The notes under the pieces: model-generated
The model's input: only the letters and a program-made list of their open reading frames with translations
What the model was told of the DNA's origin: nothing
Databases searched by the model: none
Assembly (NCBI GenBank): GCA_018653485.1
Contig: JABHZE010000002.1
Coordinates: 142,395-206,394, forward strand
Length of the DNA: 64,000 nt
Reading direction: 5' to 3'
From: an archaeon
GTDB lineage: Archaea > Nanobdellota > Nanobdellia > Pacearchaeales > GW2011-AR1
Position numbers and translations under genes: made by a program
Part shown: positions 1-10,808 of the stretch, one piece after another
Layout: each line of letters opens with the position of its first letter
Position numbering within the stretch: the stretch's first letter is position 1

Positions 1-203
1 TTTAAACTACCTCCTTGCGAATTTAAAATATCCACTCCTTGTTCTCCAACTTCCTGAATACAATTAATTATTTCTTCAACAGGTGTTTGAGGTGTAATTG
101 TAATATCAAAACTACCCCTATTTATAAAAATCAAAACCACTACTACTATAATTGCAAGTGCAAGAATAATAAAAATTGCAAGTTGTCCTTTTTTATTAAC
201 CAT
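1..203 (-). CDS. Partial membrane protein with class III/pilin-like signal (MVNKKGQLAIFIILALAIIVVVVLIF...), paralog of the 3659..4435 product; runs off window start
   Basis: Minus-strand reading from ATG at 201..203; K-G-Q plus hydrophobic segment and Cys/GG spacing similar to the 258-aa protein at 3659..4435. Confidence 0.65.
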   Translation of the reverse strand, partial: MVNKKGQLAIFIILALAIIVVVVLIFINRGSFDITITPQTPVEEIINCIQEVGEQGVDILNSQGGSL

Positions 204-264
204 CTTTTTGTTTTTTTACTAACCTAGGAAGGAAAATCATATTTATAAATTTATCATGAGATTA

Positions 265-3200
265 TCAGATTAATTCATAAGGCCTAACAACAAAAACACC
301 TCCTTTATTTTCAAATCTATCAACACATTGAATATAAAATGTCTTTAAATCCCAATCAGCATAATATCCTGTTTCCCGATTACTCATAGAACTCATGTTC
401 TCAAACCTAGTTCTTTTATCAAATCCATACTTACATTCATTAGAATCTTCACTAGTTATTATTTTTAATTCATTACCCTCACTATACGCCCTTATAATCT
501 TAGGACCTGTTGTATCTATCTTCACCCTAAACCTAGTGCTTTCATTAACTATGTTTCCTGCAACATCTTCACATTTAAATTCAACCTCATAATTTCCTCT
601 AAACAAATAATTAAAATTCTGTTTATGGATATTATCTCCTGTTTCAAAAAACTCTGTAAATCTTTCTTCATCATTTACTCTAAAAGAGCATTCTGCTTTT
701 CCATCTACTGCCCCTCCAGAAGTTTCAAGTTTTAATTCAGTACTAGCAGGTTCAACACTATCAACAATATCTTCCCCTCTAATAGGGAATACCCTATCTA
801 TGGATAAATCTGAAACAGATTTACTAATCTCATAAACATAACTCTCTTGCATAACATTCTCATTTTCAGAAATATCTTTACATCTAATATAGAATTTATT
901 ATTCTCACTTACAGGAAGAACACTATTACAATTTAATCCATCCACCCCATAATACTCCATACTAGTTTGACATTCCATTTCATTTTCCATTAATTCATAA
1001 TTTACATCCTCTTCACTCCATCTACACATTCCAGGTTCATTGATAAACAAATTAAAATCAAACTCTTCTTGACTATATTTAACATAAGCATTATTGTCTG
1101 GAATTGTTCTGGTGATTAAAGGAGGAGTTAAATCAGGCCCTGGATTAACACAAACCTCTACCTTAAATGGATTATTATTTACAACACCCTTTTTATTTCT
1201 ACATTTAACAAAGAATTCCATAGTTCCTAATTCTCTCATTTGAGCTTCAGTTAAATTATACTCTCTACCAAATGCTTCAGGACTTGGCAAAAATAAATCC
1301 ATCCTATGGTAAGGGAAATAAGCAGAACCTACATGCTCATCAAAATACCCTAACATTTCATCATAAGTTTTAGAAGAATCTATATCAAATTTACATTGTG
1401 CAAATTGTTCTTCTCCATTAGTATTTGAAACCTTTATCCCATATTTAACAGTTGTAAATGCATCAATACAACCATTGTCTACCTCATTAACTAATTCAAA
1501 TCCACTATCATCTTCATTATGATACTTAAAACCAGCATTAGGAAGATTATTATTTAATCCACTCCAAGAATCTATAACAGGTACACTATAATTTCTAGGA
1601 TTTTCAATACATATTTGATAAGCAGTTCCTTTGTTTACAATTTCACATTCTTTTCCTAAACTTTCACACCTATATTCAGTACAAGGAACATCTACTTCAT
1701 TACATTTATTACAATCACCATTATCAGGTGCTTGCCATTGATGACAATCAAAATAAATATTCACAACTTTTGTCTGACTAAAAAAGAAAAAGAATACAAT
1801 TAATCCTACGATTAATCCAACAATCATGCTTCCCATTAATATTCCAGCAATAGCGCCTGCAATTCCCCCAGCTAATAATCCTATAGGATCTAAGCCCATA
1901 ATTTTATTAGATTTATCTTCAATAATCTGCCCCTCATTTACAATAAAGGCACTTTTTGAAAATCCTGCAAAATCCATCACATTAGGTCTTGTTTCACGAA
2001 CACTATTAATTAAAGAAAGACTTTCATTTCTTTCTCTATCTGAAAGAATTTTAATTAATAATGGAGAACCTAAAGCTCCTGAAACCCCACTAAAAAATGT
2101 ACTATTTGTATTTAATGAACTTCCTAATCCAGAAACTTGTAGAAAGTCTAAATCACCAGGTTTAGCAGGTTTTTCTCCTTGATTATTTTTAATAGCTCTT
2201 ATTTTTGAATCACTTAATCTTGGAGGCCATTTCCAATCAGCTCGTAAAGTATATCCTTCTTCATTTATATCTCCCTCATAATTTACATAAGCACCACAAT
2301 CACCAAGACTTACACAAAACTCATTCATATCTTTTGTAAATACTTCCTTATTACAATTACAATTCTTTTTACATTTCCAACTCCCAAATAATTTTTTCTC
2401 CCAAAGTTGAGTACATTGAACATTAGCTAAATTACATATATCTTCAGCAGAATTACTATACCCTTCAATATCTTCATTATAATCCATTGCTAAATCAAAA
2501 CCAGGAGGATATTCTGGAAGACAAACATCAAATTTCTGAGTTCCAAAATTTATATTTTTTGAATAACAATCAGGATTTTCACTACACTCATCATCTCTTT
2601 TAGATGTTTCAAAATTATTATAATTCATACAACTTCTCCAATTATTAACTCTACACGCTGCTTGAGAAATTTTTCCATTTTCAATTTGATTTTCTTCTTC
2701 TACACAAATTTCATTTCTATAATCATTACAAGCATCAATTCTTTCTTCACCCATATAACAAATATGTTTTACATGCCTACTTCCAACAGTATCTGTTCCT
2801 TGCCCAATAACATCATCATATTCACACCAACTCTCTCCATTTTTTCTTTCTACTCCATCCACATTACAACTAATATCTCTACACACCGCAGTGTTTCCAA
2901 CACCACCACAATAACTTCCTTCAAATAAATTACAATCATCTGCAATTCCCTCAGGATTTCCACAAGAATCAAACCAATAAACATCTTCCTCTCCATTTAA
3001 ACAACTTTTACTAGATTTTTCTTGACAACTATTATTAAGAGCATTATCAGAACAATAAAATCCTACATGAAAGTCAGCACCTCTTGCTTGACAATCAGCA
3101 CCAGTTGTATAAACACACTCATTAGAATCACCAGATTCAAAAACACACGCCCCTTCTTTTTCTCTTTCAGATAATAATGTACATTCTATTTCAGATTCTA

Positions 3201-3657
3201 AATTTTGAAAATTAATTGAAACATCTGCAAACTCCCCCCCAGATTCTCTAAGGCAAGTTTGTTCAGTTGTCCAAAATGCCTCTCTTCCAATAACGCAACA
3301 TCCTTTCTTACATTCATTAACATTACAAACCGCATCATTATTCCAAACACCACCACGAATATCACAAACATTTTCAGTAGTAGATTGATAACAAATACCA
3401 GTCTTATCACTCACACAACATCCCTTAACACAATCATTTGTTTCACTACATTTAATAAATTTTGAAAAACCTAACTCACATTCATCCTCATTAACTTCTA
3501 TACAACTATTTCCTGATTTAGTTTGTTCACAACAACCCTTTGAAACTACTTGTGCAGAAACACCATCAATAGAATAAATCATATAAGAGAAAGAAAAAAT
3601 ACTTAAGAGTAAAATAAATATCTGACTTAAACCCATATAGGTATTTTGATTTACCAT
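265..3657 (-). CDS. Large Cys-rich secreted/membrane surface protein (1130 aa)
   Basis: N-terminal hydrophobic signal, repeated CC-containing motifs (KGCC), internal Gly/Ile-rich TM segment. Confidence 0.8.
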   Translation of the reverse strand: MVNQNTYMGLSQIFILLLSIFSFSYMIYSIDGVSAQVVSKGCCEQTKSGNSCIEVNEDECELGFSKFIKCSETNDCVKGCCVSDKTGICYQSTTENVCDIRGGVWNNDAVCNVNECKKGCCVIGREAFWTTEQTCLRESGGEFADVSINFQNLESEIECTLLSEREKEGACVFESGDSNECVYTTGADCQARGADFHVGFYCSDNALNNSCQEKSSKSCLNGEEDVYWFDSCGNPEGIADDCNLFEGSYCGGVGNTAVCRDISCNVDGVERKNGESWCEYDDVIGQGTDTVGSRHVKHICYMGEERIDACNDYRNEICVEEENQIENGKISQAACRVNNWRSCMNYNNFETSKRDDECSENPDCYSKNINFGTQKFDVCLPEYPPGFDLAMDYNEDIEGYSNSAEDICNLANVQCTQLWEKKLFGSWKCKKNCNCNKEVFTKDMNEFCVSLGDCGAYVNYEGDINEEGYTLRADWKWPPRLSDSKIRAIKNNQGEKPAKPGDLDFLQVSGLGSSLNTNSTFFSGVSGALGSPLLIKILSDRERNESLSLINSVRETRPNVMDFAGFSKSAFIVNEGQIIEDKSNKIMGLDPIGLLAGGIAGAIAGILMGSMIVGLIVGLIVFFFFFSQTKVVNIYFDCHQWQAPDNGDCNKCNEVDVPCTEYRCESLGKECEIVNKGTAYQICIENPRNYSVPVIDSWSGLNNNLPNAGFKYHNEDDSGFELVNEVDNGCIDAFTTVKYGIKVSNTNGEEQFAQCKFDIDSSKTYDEMLGYFDEHVGSAYFPYHRMDLFLPSPEAFGREYNLTEAQMRELGTMEFFVKCRNKKGVVNNNPFKVEVCVNPGPDLTPPLITRTIPDNNAYVKYSQEEFDFNLFINEPGMCRWSEEDVNYELMENEMECQTSMEYYGVDGLNCNSVLPVSENNKFYIRCKDISENENVMQESYVYEISKSVSDLSIDRVFPIRGEDIVDSVEPASTELKLETSGGAVDGKAECSFRVNDEERFTEFFETGDNIHKQNFNYLFRGNYEVEFKCEDVAGNIVNESTRFRVKIDTTGPKIIRAYSEGNELKIITSEDSNECKYGFDKRTRFENMSSMSNRETGYYADWDLKTFYIQCVDRFENKGGVFVVRPYELI

Positions 3658-3658
3658 C

Positions 3659-4435
3659 TTAAATTCCCGGAGGCATTACACAACTCCTTACAGCAAAATT
3701 AAAATCTTTTCCAGAAACTCTTTCTTGCAAAATATAAATTGTATCAGAATCTCCTGTTTTAATTCTTTGAACATCATATTCAGGATAAATCAACATAAAT
3801 CCAACTTCATTGAAATTACAAAATTCTGATTCTTGATTTACAATTTCACCAGCAATCTTAGCTAAATCATAAATTGGATTTAATATTTCAACTTTAAAAT
3901 CCTTAAACTCCCTAACATTATCTCCTCTAACAATCCTCATCTCTCGAATCAAATCAACTTTAATCTTTCTTCTATTAAGATTAACATCAATATCTAAACT
4001 ACCCATTTCAACTTCATATCTTCTTTCTAATCCAGCTTTAAGATTTTCAAAACAATTTTCAACATTCTGACGAATATTTACTTTAATCTCATTTTCAATA
4101 TGTTCAATTAACAAAGGTCTTTGATTAACACAAGGCAAATAATTTTCATTAATATAGCAAAGATAAGTTATGTTTCTACCTTGATACATAACACTTCCCT
4201 GAGGATTAAAATCTCCTCCTTGAACACTTAAAACATTAACAACCTCATTAACAACTTCACTAACACAACTCTCAATACTTGCCTGAGGATTTTCATCATC
4301 TAAAACTTCAATTTCAGGAGGATTTCTAAATGCAAAAATAAGTAAAATACTAACCACAAGAATCAGGGCAAGAATTATGAAGATTGCAATCTGCCCTTTC
4401 CGGCTCATTCTATTCGCCTTTATTTCAACAACCAT
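3659..4435 (-). CDS. Pilin-like (class III signal) membrane protein
   Basis: SRKGQIAIFIILALILVVSILLIF N-terminus; abuts the 1130-aa gene. Confidence 0.7.
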   Translation of the reverse strand: MVVEIKANRMSRKGQIAIFIILALILVVSILLIFAFRNPPEIEVLDDENPQASIESCVSEVVNEVVNVLSVQGGDFNPQGSVMYQGRNITYLCYINENYLPCVNQRPLLIEHIENEIKVNIRQNVENCFENLKAGLERRYEVEMGSLDIDVNLNRRKIKVDLIREMRIVRGDNVREFKDFKVEILNPIYDLAKIAGEIVNQESEFCNFNEVGFMLIYPEYDVQRIKTGDSDTIYILQERVSGKDFNFAVRSCVMPPGI

Positions 4436-4656
4436 AAATTAACACCTCTTTTTTTTATTTTAACCACTTCACCTTCAATCACCAACTCTAACAAATACTT
4501 TTCTGCAGTATTCCAACTAACACCTAAGAACTTTGCAAGTTCAGAACTAGTTATCACCTTCTCTTTCCCCAGATATCGCACTATCTTTTTCCCCGTCTGT
4601 ATATCCATAATATCTTTCCTTCTAGTATCCCTTTTAATATCCTTATGAATATTCAT
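4420..4656 (-). CDS. Small winged-helix DNA-binding protein
   Basis: ITSSELAKFLGVSWNTAEKYLLELVIEGEVVKIKKRG HTH pattern. Confidence 0.6.
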   Translation of the reverse strand: MNIHKDIKRDTRRKDIMDIQTGKKIVRYLGKEKVITSSELAKFLGVSWNTAEKYLLELVIEGEVVKIKKRGVNLWLLK

Positions 4657-4733
4657 AGTTATTTAAAGGTTTTGTAAGGTTTGGCGAATTCCTATTTAAC
4701 AATATTTAAATCAATAGAATAAATTAATAAAAA

Positions 4734-5600
4734 TTAAGAGATAACTTTTTTTCTATGTTTGACTAATTCAGAAACTCTTTCTCTAAAATCCATTAAATCT
4801 TTTTTTTCTAATTTATAGGGCTTAATAAATGGTTCATCACTTTCATTATAATTCGAGAATGTTTTTAAATTATGCAATTCTTCCCTAGGAAATGTTAATA
4901 GTCCATTTTCCATACAATCTTCAAAGATTTTTGTTCCAGGAAACGGAACAAGATTAAAGACTGAAACTTGACTTATAGTAGGCACAATTTTTTCTATCAT
5001 TTTATAATTTTCTTCTAAGGTTTCTTTTGTTTCTTCAGGATAACCAATTATAAAAAAAGCTTTTACAAATAAATTATCATAATCTTTTATTAATTCAAAG
5101 AAATCATATATTTGTTTTTCAGTCATATTTTTTTGCATTAACTTATTTCTAATATATTCAGAACCATTTTCAGGAGCTACACACAATCTAATTAAACCTG
5201 CTTTGACTAAACTATCCATAACTTCTTTATCTAATGTTTTAAGTGAGAGCCCATTAGGAGTATCAAATTGTATATTCAAACCTCTCTCAATAATTTCATG
5301 CATAATTTCTAATGTTCTTCCCTTTAACAAAGTCATATTATCATCCATAAAAGAAAAATATCTGTGATTATATTTATTATATATTTGTTCAATTTCATCA
5401 ACTACATTTTTTGCAGAACGATATCTCCATCCCTTACCATGTAATAAAAACATAGAACAAAAAGTGCATTGATTAGGACAACTTCTACTTGTAAGTATTG
5501 GAACAGGAACATTAATAGGAATATTTTTAGGATTATGCCATCCACTAGTATCAAAATAGTAATCTTTAAGATTTATAGCGTCATAATCTGGAAAAGGCAA
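4734..5600 (-). pseudogene. Radical SAM domain half of a B12-binding radical SAM protein (frame-split)
   Basis: CPNQCTFC cluster motif; upstream in-frame sequence continues the 5615..6244 ORF after a +1 shift. Confidence 0.75.
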
Positions 5601-5614
5601 TTCATCAATATTTT

Positions 5615-6244
5615 CTATGAAAGACGTTTTTTGATTAATTTTAATCCCCCCTCTTGCCTATAAGCAATACCATTTATATCTTTTAATAAATTTTGATTAT
5701 TAAAATGTGCATGTATTAATTTTGGAAATGAAATTTCACCTTCCCCTAAACAAATATATTCTACAACATTATAATCTTTTAATATTTCTCTTGGAAATAT
5801 TGTTGGATGAATCCCTCCGAGAACTATTGGAACACTAGGAGATATTTTCTTAATTTTATTTATAACATTCATAGCCGATTTAAATCTTCCTGAAAATAAA
5901 CAAGTAACCCCAATCATATCAGGATTAAATGAATTAAATTCATTAATAAATCTTCCAGAAAAATAATTTTCAAAATCACCATCCTCAGAATTTATAATTT
6001 CATTATTCATATCAATTATCTTAACATTATAATTATTTTTTTTCAATATAGCAGAAAGATACAACAAACTAAGGGGAATACTTTTGTCTTTATGAGTAAC
6101 AAAGGAGGGCGAAGGCGGATTTATTAAAAGAATTTTCTTACTTATTTTATTATCCATAGTTTTATTTAACTCAGAATCTCTAGGAACTTCCATTTTTATC
6201 ATTTCTGGATATTTTTTTTCAGAACACATGTCATCAAATTCCAT
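5615..6244 (-). pseudogene. B12-binding domain half of the same radical SAM protein
   Basis: LLINPPSPSF...SIPLSLLYLSAILKKNNYNVKIID...VLGGIHPTIFPREIL is typical of the N-terminal domain of B12-radical SAM proteins. Confidence 0.75.
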
Positions 6245-6312
6245 TTTTTATATTTAAATATAATTACGATATCTTATATATCTTCCTTCAGATTAGTTTC
6301 ATAAAGAATCTA

Positions 6313-6720
6313 TCAACAAATAATCCCTCTTAATTTGGGTAATGCTAAAACTAAATTAGGAACTAAAACTCCTCTTTTATTTAATCTACAAAGTGATTCA
6401 TAACCCAAATATCCACACCAATCCATTTTATCCTTCTCCCTAGGTTCAGGAGTCCCATTCATTATTTCTGCAAAATAAGTCCTACAAAAAAAACTTCCTT
6501 CAGGAGTCTGAGTTTTATAATCTCCAAAAACTCCTTTAACCCGAATTCCTATGCCTAACTCTTCCCAATTTTCCCTTATAACAGCACTCACTAAATCTTC
6601 ATGAAGTTTAACCTTTCCACCACAAAATTCATACCTATCTGCACCATTTTTGCAATTATGTGTTAAGAAACAACGACTAGTTTCATTCAGAATTAATGAA
6701 TTAACCATATCTATTTTCAT
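6313..6720 (-). CDS. NUDIX hydrolase
   Basis: Nudix box GGKVKLHEDLVSAVIRENWEELGI. Confidence 0.85.
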   Translation of the reverse strand: MKIDMVNSLILNETSRCFLTHNCKNGADRYEFCGGKVKLHEDLVSAVIRENWEELGIGIRVKGVFGDYKTQTPEGSFFCRTYFAEIMNGTPEPREKDKMDWCGYLGYESLCRLNKRGVLVPNLVLALPKLRGIIC

Positions 6721-6738
6721 TCTCCTAATCCTCCCTTA

Positions 6739-7470
6739 CTAATCCTCACTCTCAACTCTTGGAGCCAATATAAACGCTAACTCAATAAATGGAGTAATAA
6801 ACTCCAACCTCAAAGGATAATCTGTTGCAAAATTAACTTTAACTTTATCTGTAATCTTTGTAGCCTTAACCATCTTTTGCAAATATTCTAAAGAATATTT
6901 AGAACTATTATTCTCTGCTTCAATATTCAACTCATCACTACTAAACTCAGACTTAAATGAATTCAAACTTCCTTTAGCTTTCATAACAAATTTATCAGGT
7001 TCTGAAACAAAACTACAAGAATCTGCAACAACACCACAATCTTCAATAGCTTCTGCAAAATCTAATGAAGGCATTTCTATTTTACTTGAAAAATCCAAAT
7101 TAGGTAATTCCTTTTCTTCAGTTTCAATATCAATCAAAGCTAAATTAAACTCTCTCTTAACTTTATCTTGAATTTGTAATCTTAATTCATTTTCTTGCTT
7201 TGTAATTATTAAAACACTTCCAGCCTTAACCCTTCTTAAAACAGCCTTTAAACTATCTAAGCTAACTCCTAGAACTTCTTCATTTTCAATTTCAAGCTCT
7301 GAAAATGCACTAGAAGGTAACTTAAATGAAATCATAGCAACATTTGCAGGGTCAATTGCTTGAATACTCATTCCTTCCCTATTTACCTTGATTCTAACCT
7401 CTAAAACTAACTCAGAGATAATACTAATAATTTCTGAAAATATCTTTGGATTATCTAACTTTAATAACAT
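6739..7470 (-). CDS. pcn: DNA polymerase sliding clamp (PCNA)
   Basis: MLLKLDNPKIFSEIISIISELVLEVRIKVNREGMSIQAIDPANVAMISFKLP. Confidence 0.92.
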   Translation of the reverse strand: MLLKLDNPKIFSEIISIISELVLEVRIKVNREGMSIQAIDPANVAMISFKLPSSAFSELEIENEEVLGVSLDSLKAVLRRVKAGSVLIITKQENELRLQIQDKVKREFNLALIDIETEEKELPNLDFSSKIEMPSLDFAEAIEDCGVVADSCSFVSEPDKFVMKAKGSLNSFKSEFSSDELNIEAENNSSKYSLEYLQKMVKATKITDKVKVNFATDYPLRLEFITPFIELAFILAPRVESED

Positions 7471-7561
7471 ATCTCATAAAACCTGAAATTGTTTTTAAAG
7501 ATTATGATGTTATAGAATAGTTTATTATATATAACAAAAAACCCAAATTTACCTATATAAA

Positions 7562-9166
7562 ATGGGTACTGATTCTAATAAACGAAGTTTTAAGGAACAA
7601 AGGATTAGAGAGATAACTCTTTTTTACTATTCTCTTCCAGAAGTAAGAAAAGCTATCTTTGATTTTGCTAAAAATAGGGAGACAATACCCAGATTCTTTG
7701 AAGGTTTTGGAAAACGCCCTGATAATTTTCAATATGAATCAGATATAGTTGAATTTACAAAAAGAGGGGCAACATCTTTTCATTGTTCAGAAGAATTATG
7801 GGAAGACCCATTAGAAATCTCAACAGATTTTTCAAGAAAACAATTTGATGAAATAAGAATTGGATGGGATTTATTGTTAGATATAGACTCTCCTTATTTA
7901 GAATATTCAAAAATCTATACTAAATTATTAGTTGACACACTAAAATTTCATGGAATTGAAAATATAGGTATAAAATTTTCAGGATCAAAAGGATTTCATG
8001 TAATAATTCCTTGGAAAGCATTTCCAGAAGAAATTTATGGAAATAAAACAAAAAATATGTTCCCTGAATGGCCAAGAATTATTTGTCAATATCTTGATGA
8101 AATAATCAAACCAAAATTAACAGATTATATATTAGAAAATAGTAGCTTGCAACAAATAGCTAGTAGAACTGGAAAAAAAGAAGAGGATTTAATGGTAAGG
8201 GAATGTGTCTCTTGTAATCGCCCATCTATTAAAAAAAATCTAATAACTTGGATGTGCCCATTTTGTAAAAATGAAATAACAGCTATTGAAGGACATTATA
8301 ATAATAGAAGAAAAGCAAAATGTCCTGATTGTAGAAAAGAATTGTTTGAAAAAGAAAAAGAACAAATGTTTTATTGTGAATCTTGTAAAATTAATTCAAA
8401 TAAAAATCCAGAATTATTTGAAGAAAAAGAAAGATTTAGAACAGAAAAATTAATTGAAGCAGACTTAATTTTAGTTGCTCCAAGACATCTTTTTAGAATG
8501 CCTTATTCATTACATGAAAAAACAGCATTAGCTTCAATAGTTTTAGACCCTGACAAAATTATAGAATTTCAAATAACAGATGCAAAACCCTTAAAAGTTA
8601 AAACAAAAGAATTTTATCCTAATTCAAAACCAGAAGAAGCAAAAGAATTATTATTACAAGCATTAGATTGGAAAGAACAAAAAGATCAAGAAGAAAGAGT
8701 TATTGAAAAAAATAAAGAATTTTTAGAGTCTTCACAATCATCACAAAACCCCTCATCAAAAAAGAAATCAGAATACAAGAAAATTCAAATACTTAATCCA
8801 ACAGATGATTTATTCCCCCCTCAAATTAAACAATTGTTAAAGGGAATAGAACATGATGGAAGAAAGAGAGCTCTATTCATTATATTAAGTTTCTTCAAAG
8901 CATTAGGAATAGAAGAAAAAGAAATAGCAAGAAGAATAAATGAATGGAATGAAAGAAATTCATATCCCCTAAAAAAAGGATATATCCAAGCACAATTAAC
9001 ATGGTATAAAAGAAAAGATTCTGTAATGCCCCCTAATTTCAACAATCCCATTTACAAAGACTTAGGATTATTTGACACAGATGATTTATCTAAGCAAGTT
9101 AAAAATCCTGTTAATTATACTGTTAAAATGTTTTTTAAGAAAGGCGGGAGAACAGATAAACAATAA
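7562..9166 (+). CDS. priS: DNA primase small subunit with Zn ribbons and a C-terminal PriL-CTD-like extension
   Basis: RIGWDLLLDIDSPYLEYSKIYTKLL, GIKFSGSKGFHVIIPW; CxxC clusters; C-terminal PPNF...GLF...NPVNYT resembles the large-subunit CTD layout. Confidence 0.88.
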   Translation: MGTDSNKRSFKEQRIREITLFYYSLPEVRKAIFDFAKNRETIPRFFEGFGKRPDNFQYESDIVEFTKRGATSFHCSEELWEDPLEISTDFSRKQFDEIRIGWDLLLDIDSPYLEYSKIYTKLLVDTLKFHGIENIGIKFSGSKGFHVIIPWKAFPEEIYGNKTKNMFPEWPRIICQYLDEIIKPKLTDYILENSSLQQIASRTGKKEEDLMVRECVSCNRPSIKKNLITWMCPFCKNEITAIEGHYNNRRKAKCPDCRKELFEKEKEQMFYCESCKINSNKNPELFEEKERFRTEKLIEADLILVAPRHLFRMPYSLHEKTALASIVLDPDKIIEFQITDAKPLKVKTKEFYPNSKPEEAKELLLQALDWKEQKDQEERVIEKNKEFLESSQSSQNPSSKKKSEYKKIQILNPTDDLFPPQIKQLLKGIEHDGRKRALFIILSFFKALGIEEKEIARRINEWNERNSYPLKKGYIQAQLTWYKRKDSVMPPNFNNPIYKDLGLFDTDDLSKQVKNPVNYTVKMFFKKGGRTDKQ

Positions 9167-9205
9167 AATAAAAAAGATTATAAATATAGATAAATATCTA
9201 ATTAT

Positions 9206-9991
9206 ATGAAAACAAATCGTTGGGATAATTATAGAAAAGCAAATGATAAATTTCCAGAAGTTAGGAAAAAAGAACTCCAATTAATGCTTAAAAAGGTAAA
9301 CCCTCAATCTGGAGAAATAATTATGGAATGTGGAACTGGAAATGGCTATCTTACTTTTCCAATTGCTCAAAAATTAGGAAAAGGAAAATTAATAACTTAT
9401 GATGTTACTCCTGAAAATCTTGATGCAGTAAGGAAATTAAATAAAAAATTTAATCTACCTATTGAAATTAAACAACAAACAATTTTTTATGATTTTGAAG
9501 AAACAGATTCATCAATGGATAAAATAATATCAATTGCTTCATTTCATCATTATGATAATAAAATTAAAAAAACTGGTTTTTCTGGAAGATTAGAGGCTTT
9601 AAAAGAGTTTCATAGAATTATTAAAAAAAATGGAAAAATAATAATTGGAGATGTTGGAAAGAATACAATCTCTTCAAAATATTTTGATTCAATTAATAAT
9701 CCTAAATTTTGTTTTCCCGAGGGACATCCTCATGAATTCTTAGATAAAAAAGAGATTCAAAATCTTTGCTTACAAACAGGTTTTGAAATTGAATCTTATG
9801 AAGTTGCCCATGTTCCATGGGTTTTTGATTCAGAAGATCAGGCAAAAGAATTCTTACATACAATTCATAATGCAAAATGTTCTCCTGAAGAATCATTAGC
9901 ACATGCTAAGAAATATCTTAAATTCTGGAAAGAAAATAATAAATATTATTTAGATTGGGAATTATTTTATTTAATTGCAAAAAAGAAATAA
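9206..9991 (+). CDS. Class I SAM-dependent methyltransferase
   Basis: IIMECGTGNGYLTFPIAQKLGKGKLITYDVTPENL motif I/II. Confidence 0.8.
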   Translation: MKTNRWDNYRKANDKFPEVRKKELQLMLKKVNPQSGEIIMECGTGNGYLTFPIAQKLGKGKLITYDVTPENLDAVRKLNKKFNLPIEIKQQTIFYDFEETDSSMDKIISIASFHHYDNKIKKTGFSGRLEALKEFHRIIKKNGKIIIGDVGKNTISSKYFDSINNPKFCFPEGHPHEFLDKKEIQNLCLQTGFEIESYEVAHVPWVFDSEDQAKEFLHTIHNAKCSPEESLAHAKKYLKFWKENNKYYLDWELFYLIAKKK

Positions 9992-10008
9992 AAATCCTCA
10001 ATCTAAAA

Positions 10009-10356
10009 TCACCCAACTTCAATCTCTTTCTCCAATAACTCTGAACCACTTTCCTTCAATAAAGGGCCAACAGCCAATTCAACATCTAACCTTATAAGAT
10101 GTTTAACAAATAAATTATCTGTATTTAATTTATACAAATCAGATTTTCCCTGTTTTCTAGTTTTGATCACAATTCCACTTTTAATAAAATCTTCAAAAAA
10201 AGATAACAAAGAATTATAACTAATATTAGATTCTCTAGCTATCTCTGTAAGATTATAATCAAATAAATCATTGTCAATCAGAAAATCTAAAACTCTTAAT
10301 TTAGGGGTGTCTCCAAGAGCTTTCAAAAATGGTGACATATTTTCTTTTCTTTTCAT
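10009..10356 (-). CDS. Winged-helix transcriptional regulator
   Basis: LGDTPKLRVLDFLIDNDLFDYNLTEIARESNISYNSLLSFFEDFIKSGIV. Confidence 0.75.
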   Translation of the reverse strand: MKRKENMSPFLKALGDTPKLRVLDFLIDNDLFDYNLTEIARESNISYNSLLSFFEDFIKSGIVIKTRKQGKSDLYKLNTDNLFVKHLIRLDVELAVGPLLKESGSELLEKEIEVG

Positions 10357-10421
10357 TTAATTTCATTCCTTTTAATTCTCCCCCTCCCTCCCCATATACA
10401 TGTACACGACACTCACACCAT

Positions 10422-10475
10422 ATTTAAATGTTTCTATAGCTACATCACAACTATCAAAGATAGAAACATTTAAAT
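10422..10475. promoter_or_regulatory. Divergent promoter with 16-bp perfect inverted repeat ATTTAAATGTTTCTAT / ATAGAAACATTTAAAT
   Basis: Arms 10422-10437 and 10460-10475, each containing a TTTAAA TATA-like box, between divergent genes 10356(-) and 10498(+). Confidence 0.75.
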
Positions 10476-10497
10476 AATCTCTTAAACCTCTAAAATA

Positions 10498-10755
10498 ATG
10501 GTGTCAAAAGAATGGGTAACAGCGAGAATTATGTTAAAATTAACAAAGAAAAATAATTGGAATGCTTGTTATGATAGATTAGAACATTTCAAAAGATTTC
10601 CAAACCTAAAAGAAATTATAAAAGAACTAGAAAAAAAGAATTGGATTTTAATTCACAAAAAACCAAACTATACCACAATATCTTTGAATACAAAATATAA
10701 AAAAGAAATAGCAGAATTTATTATTGAACAAACAAATATTAATTATAGAATTTAA
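10498..10755 (+). CDS. Small protein of unknown function (85 aa, HTH-like)
   Basis: ORF with upstream TATA-like box; basic. Confidence 0.5.
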   Translation: MVSKEWVTARIMLKLTKKNNWNACYDRLEHFKRFPNLKEIIKELEKKNWILIHKKPNYTTISLNTKYKKEIAEFIIEQTNINYRI

Positions 10756-10808
10756 TTTTCTATCACAAACATCAACAAATTTAAATACCATAATAACCTA
10801 AACATTTT

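Noticed and set aside
39-227. 62-aa plus-strand ORF
   Set aside because: Antisense to the better supported pilin-like CDS at 1..203 on the minus strand.
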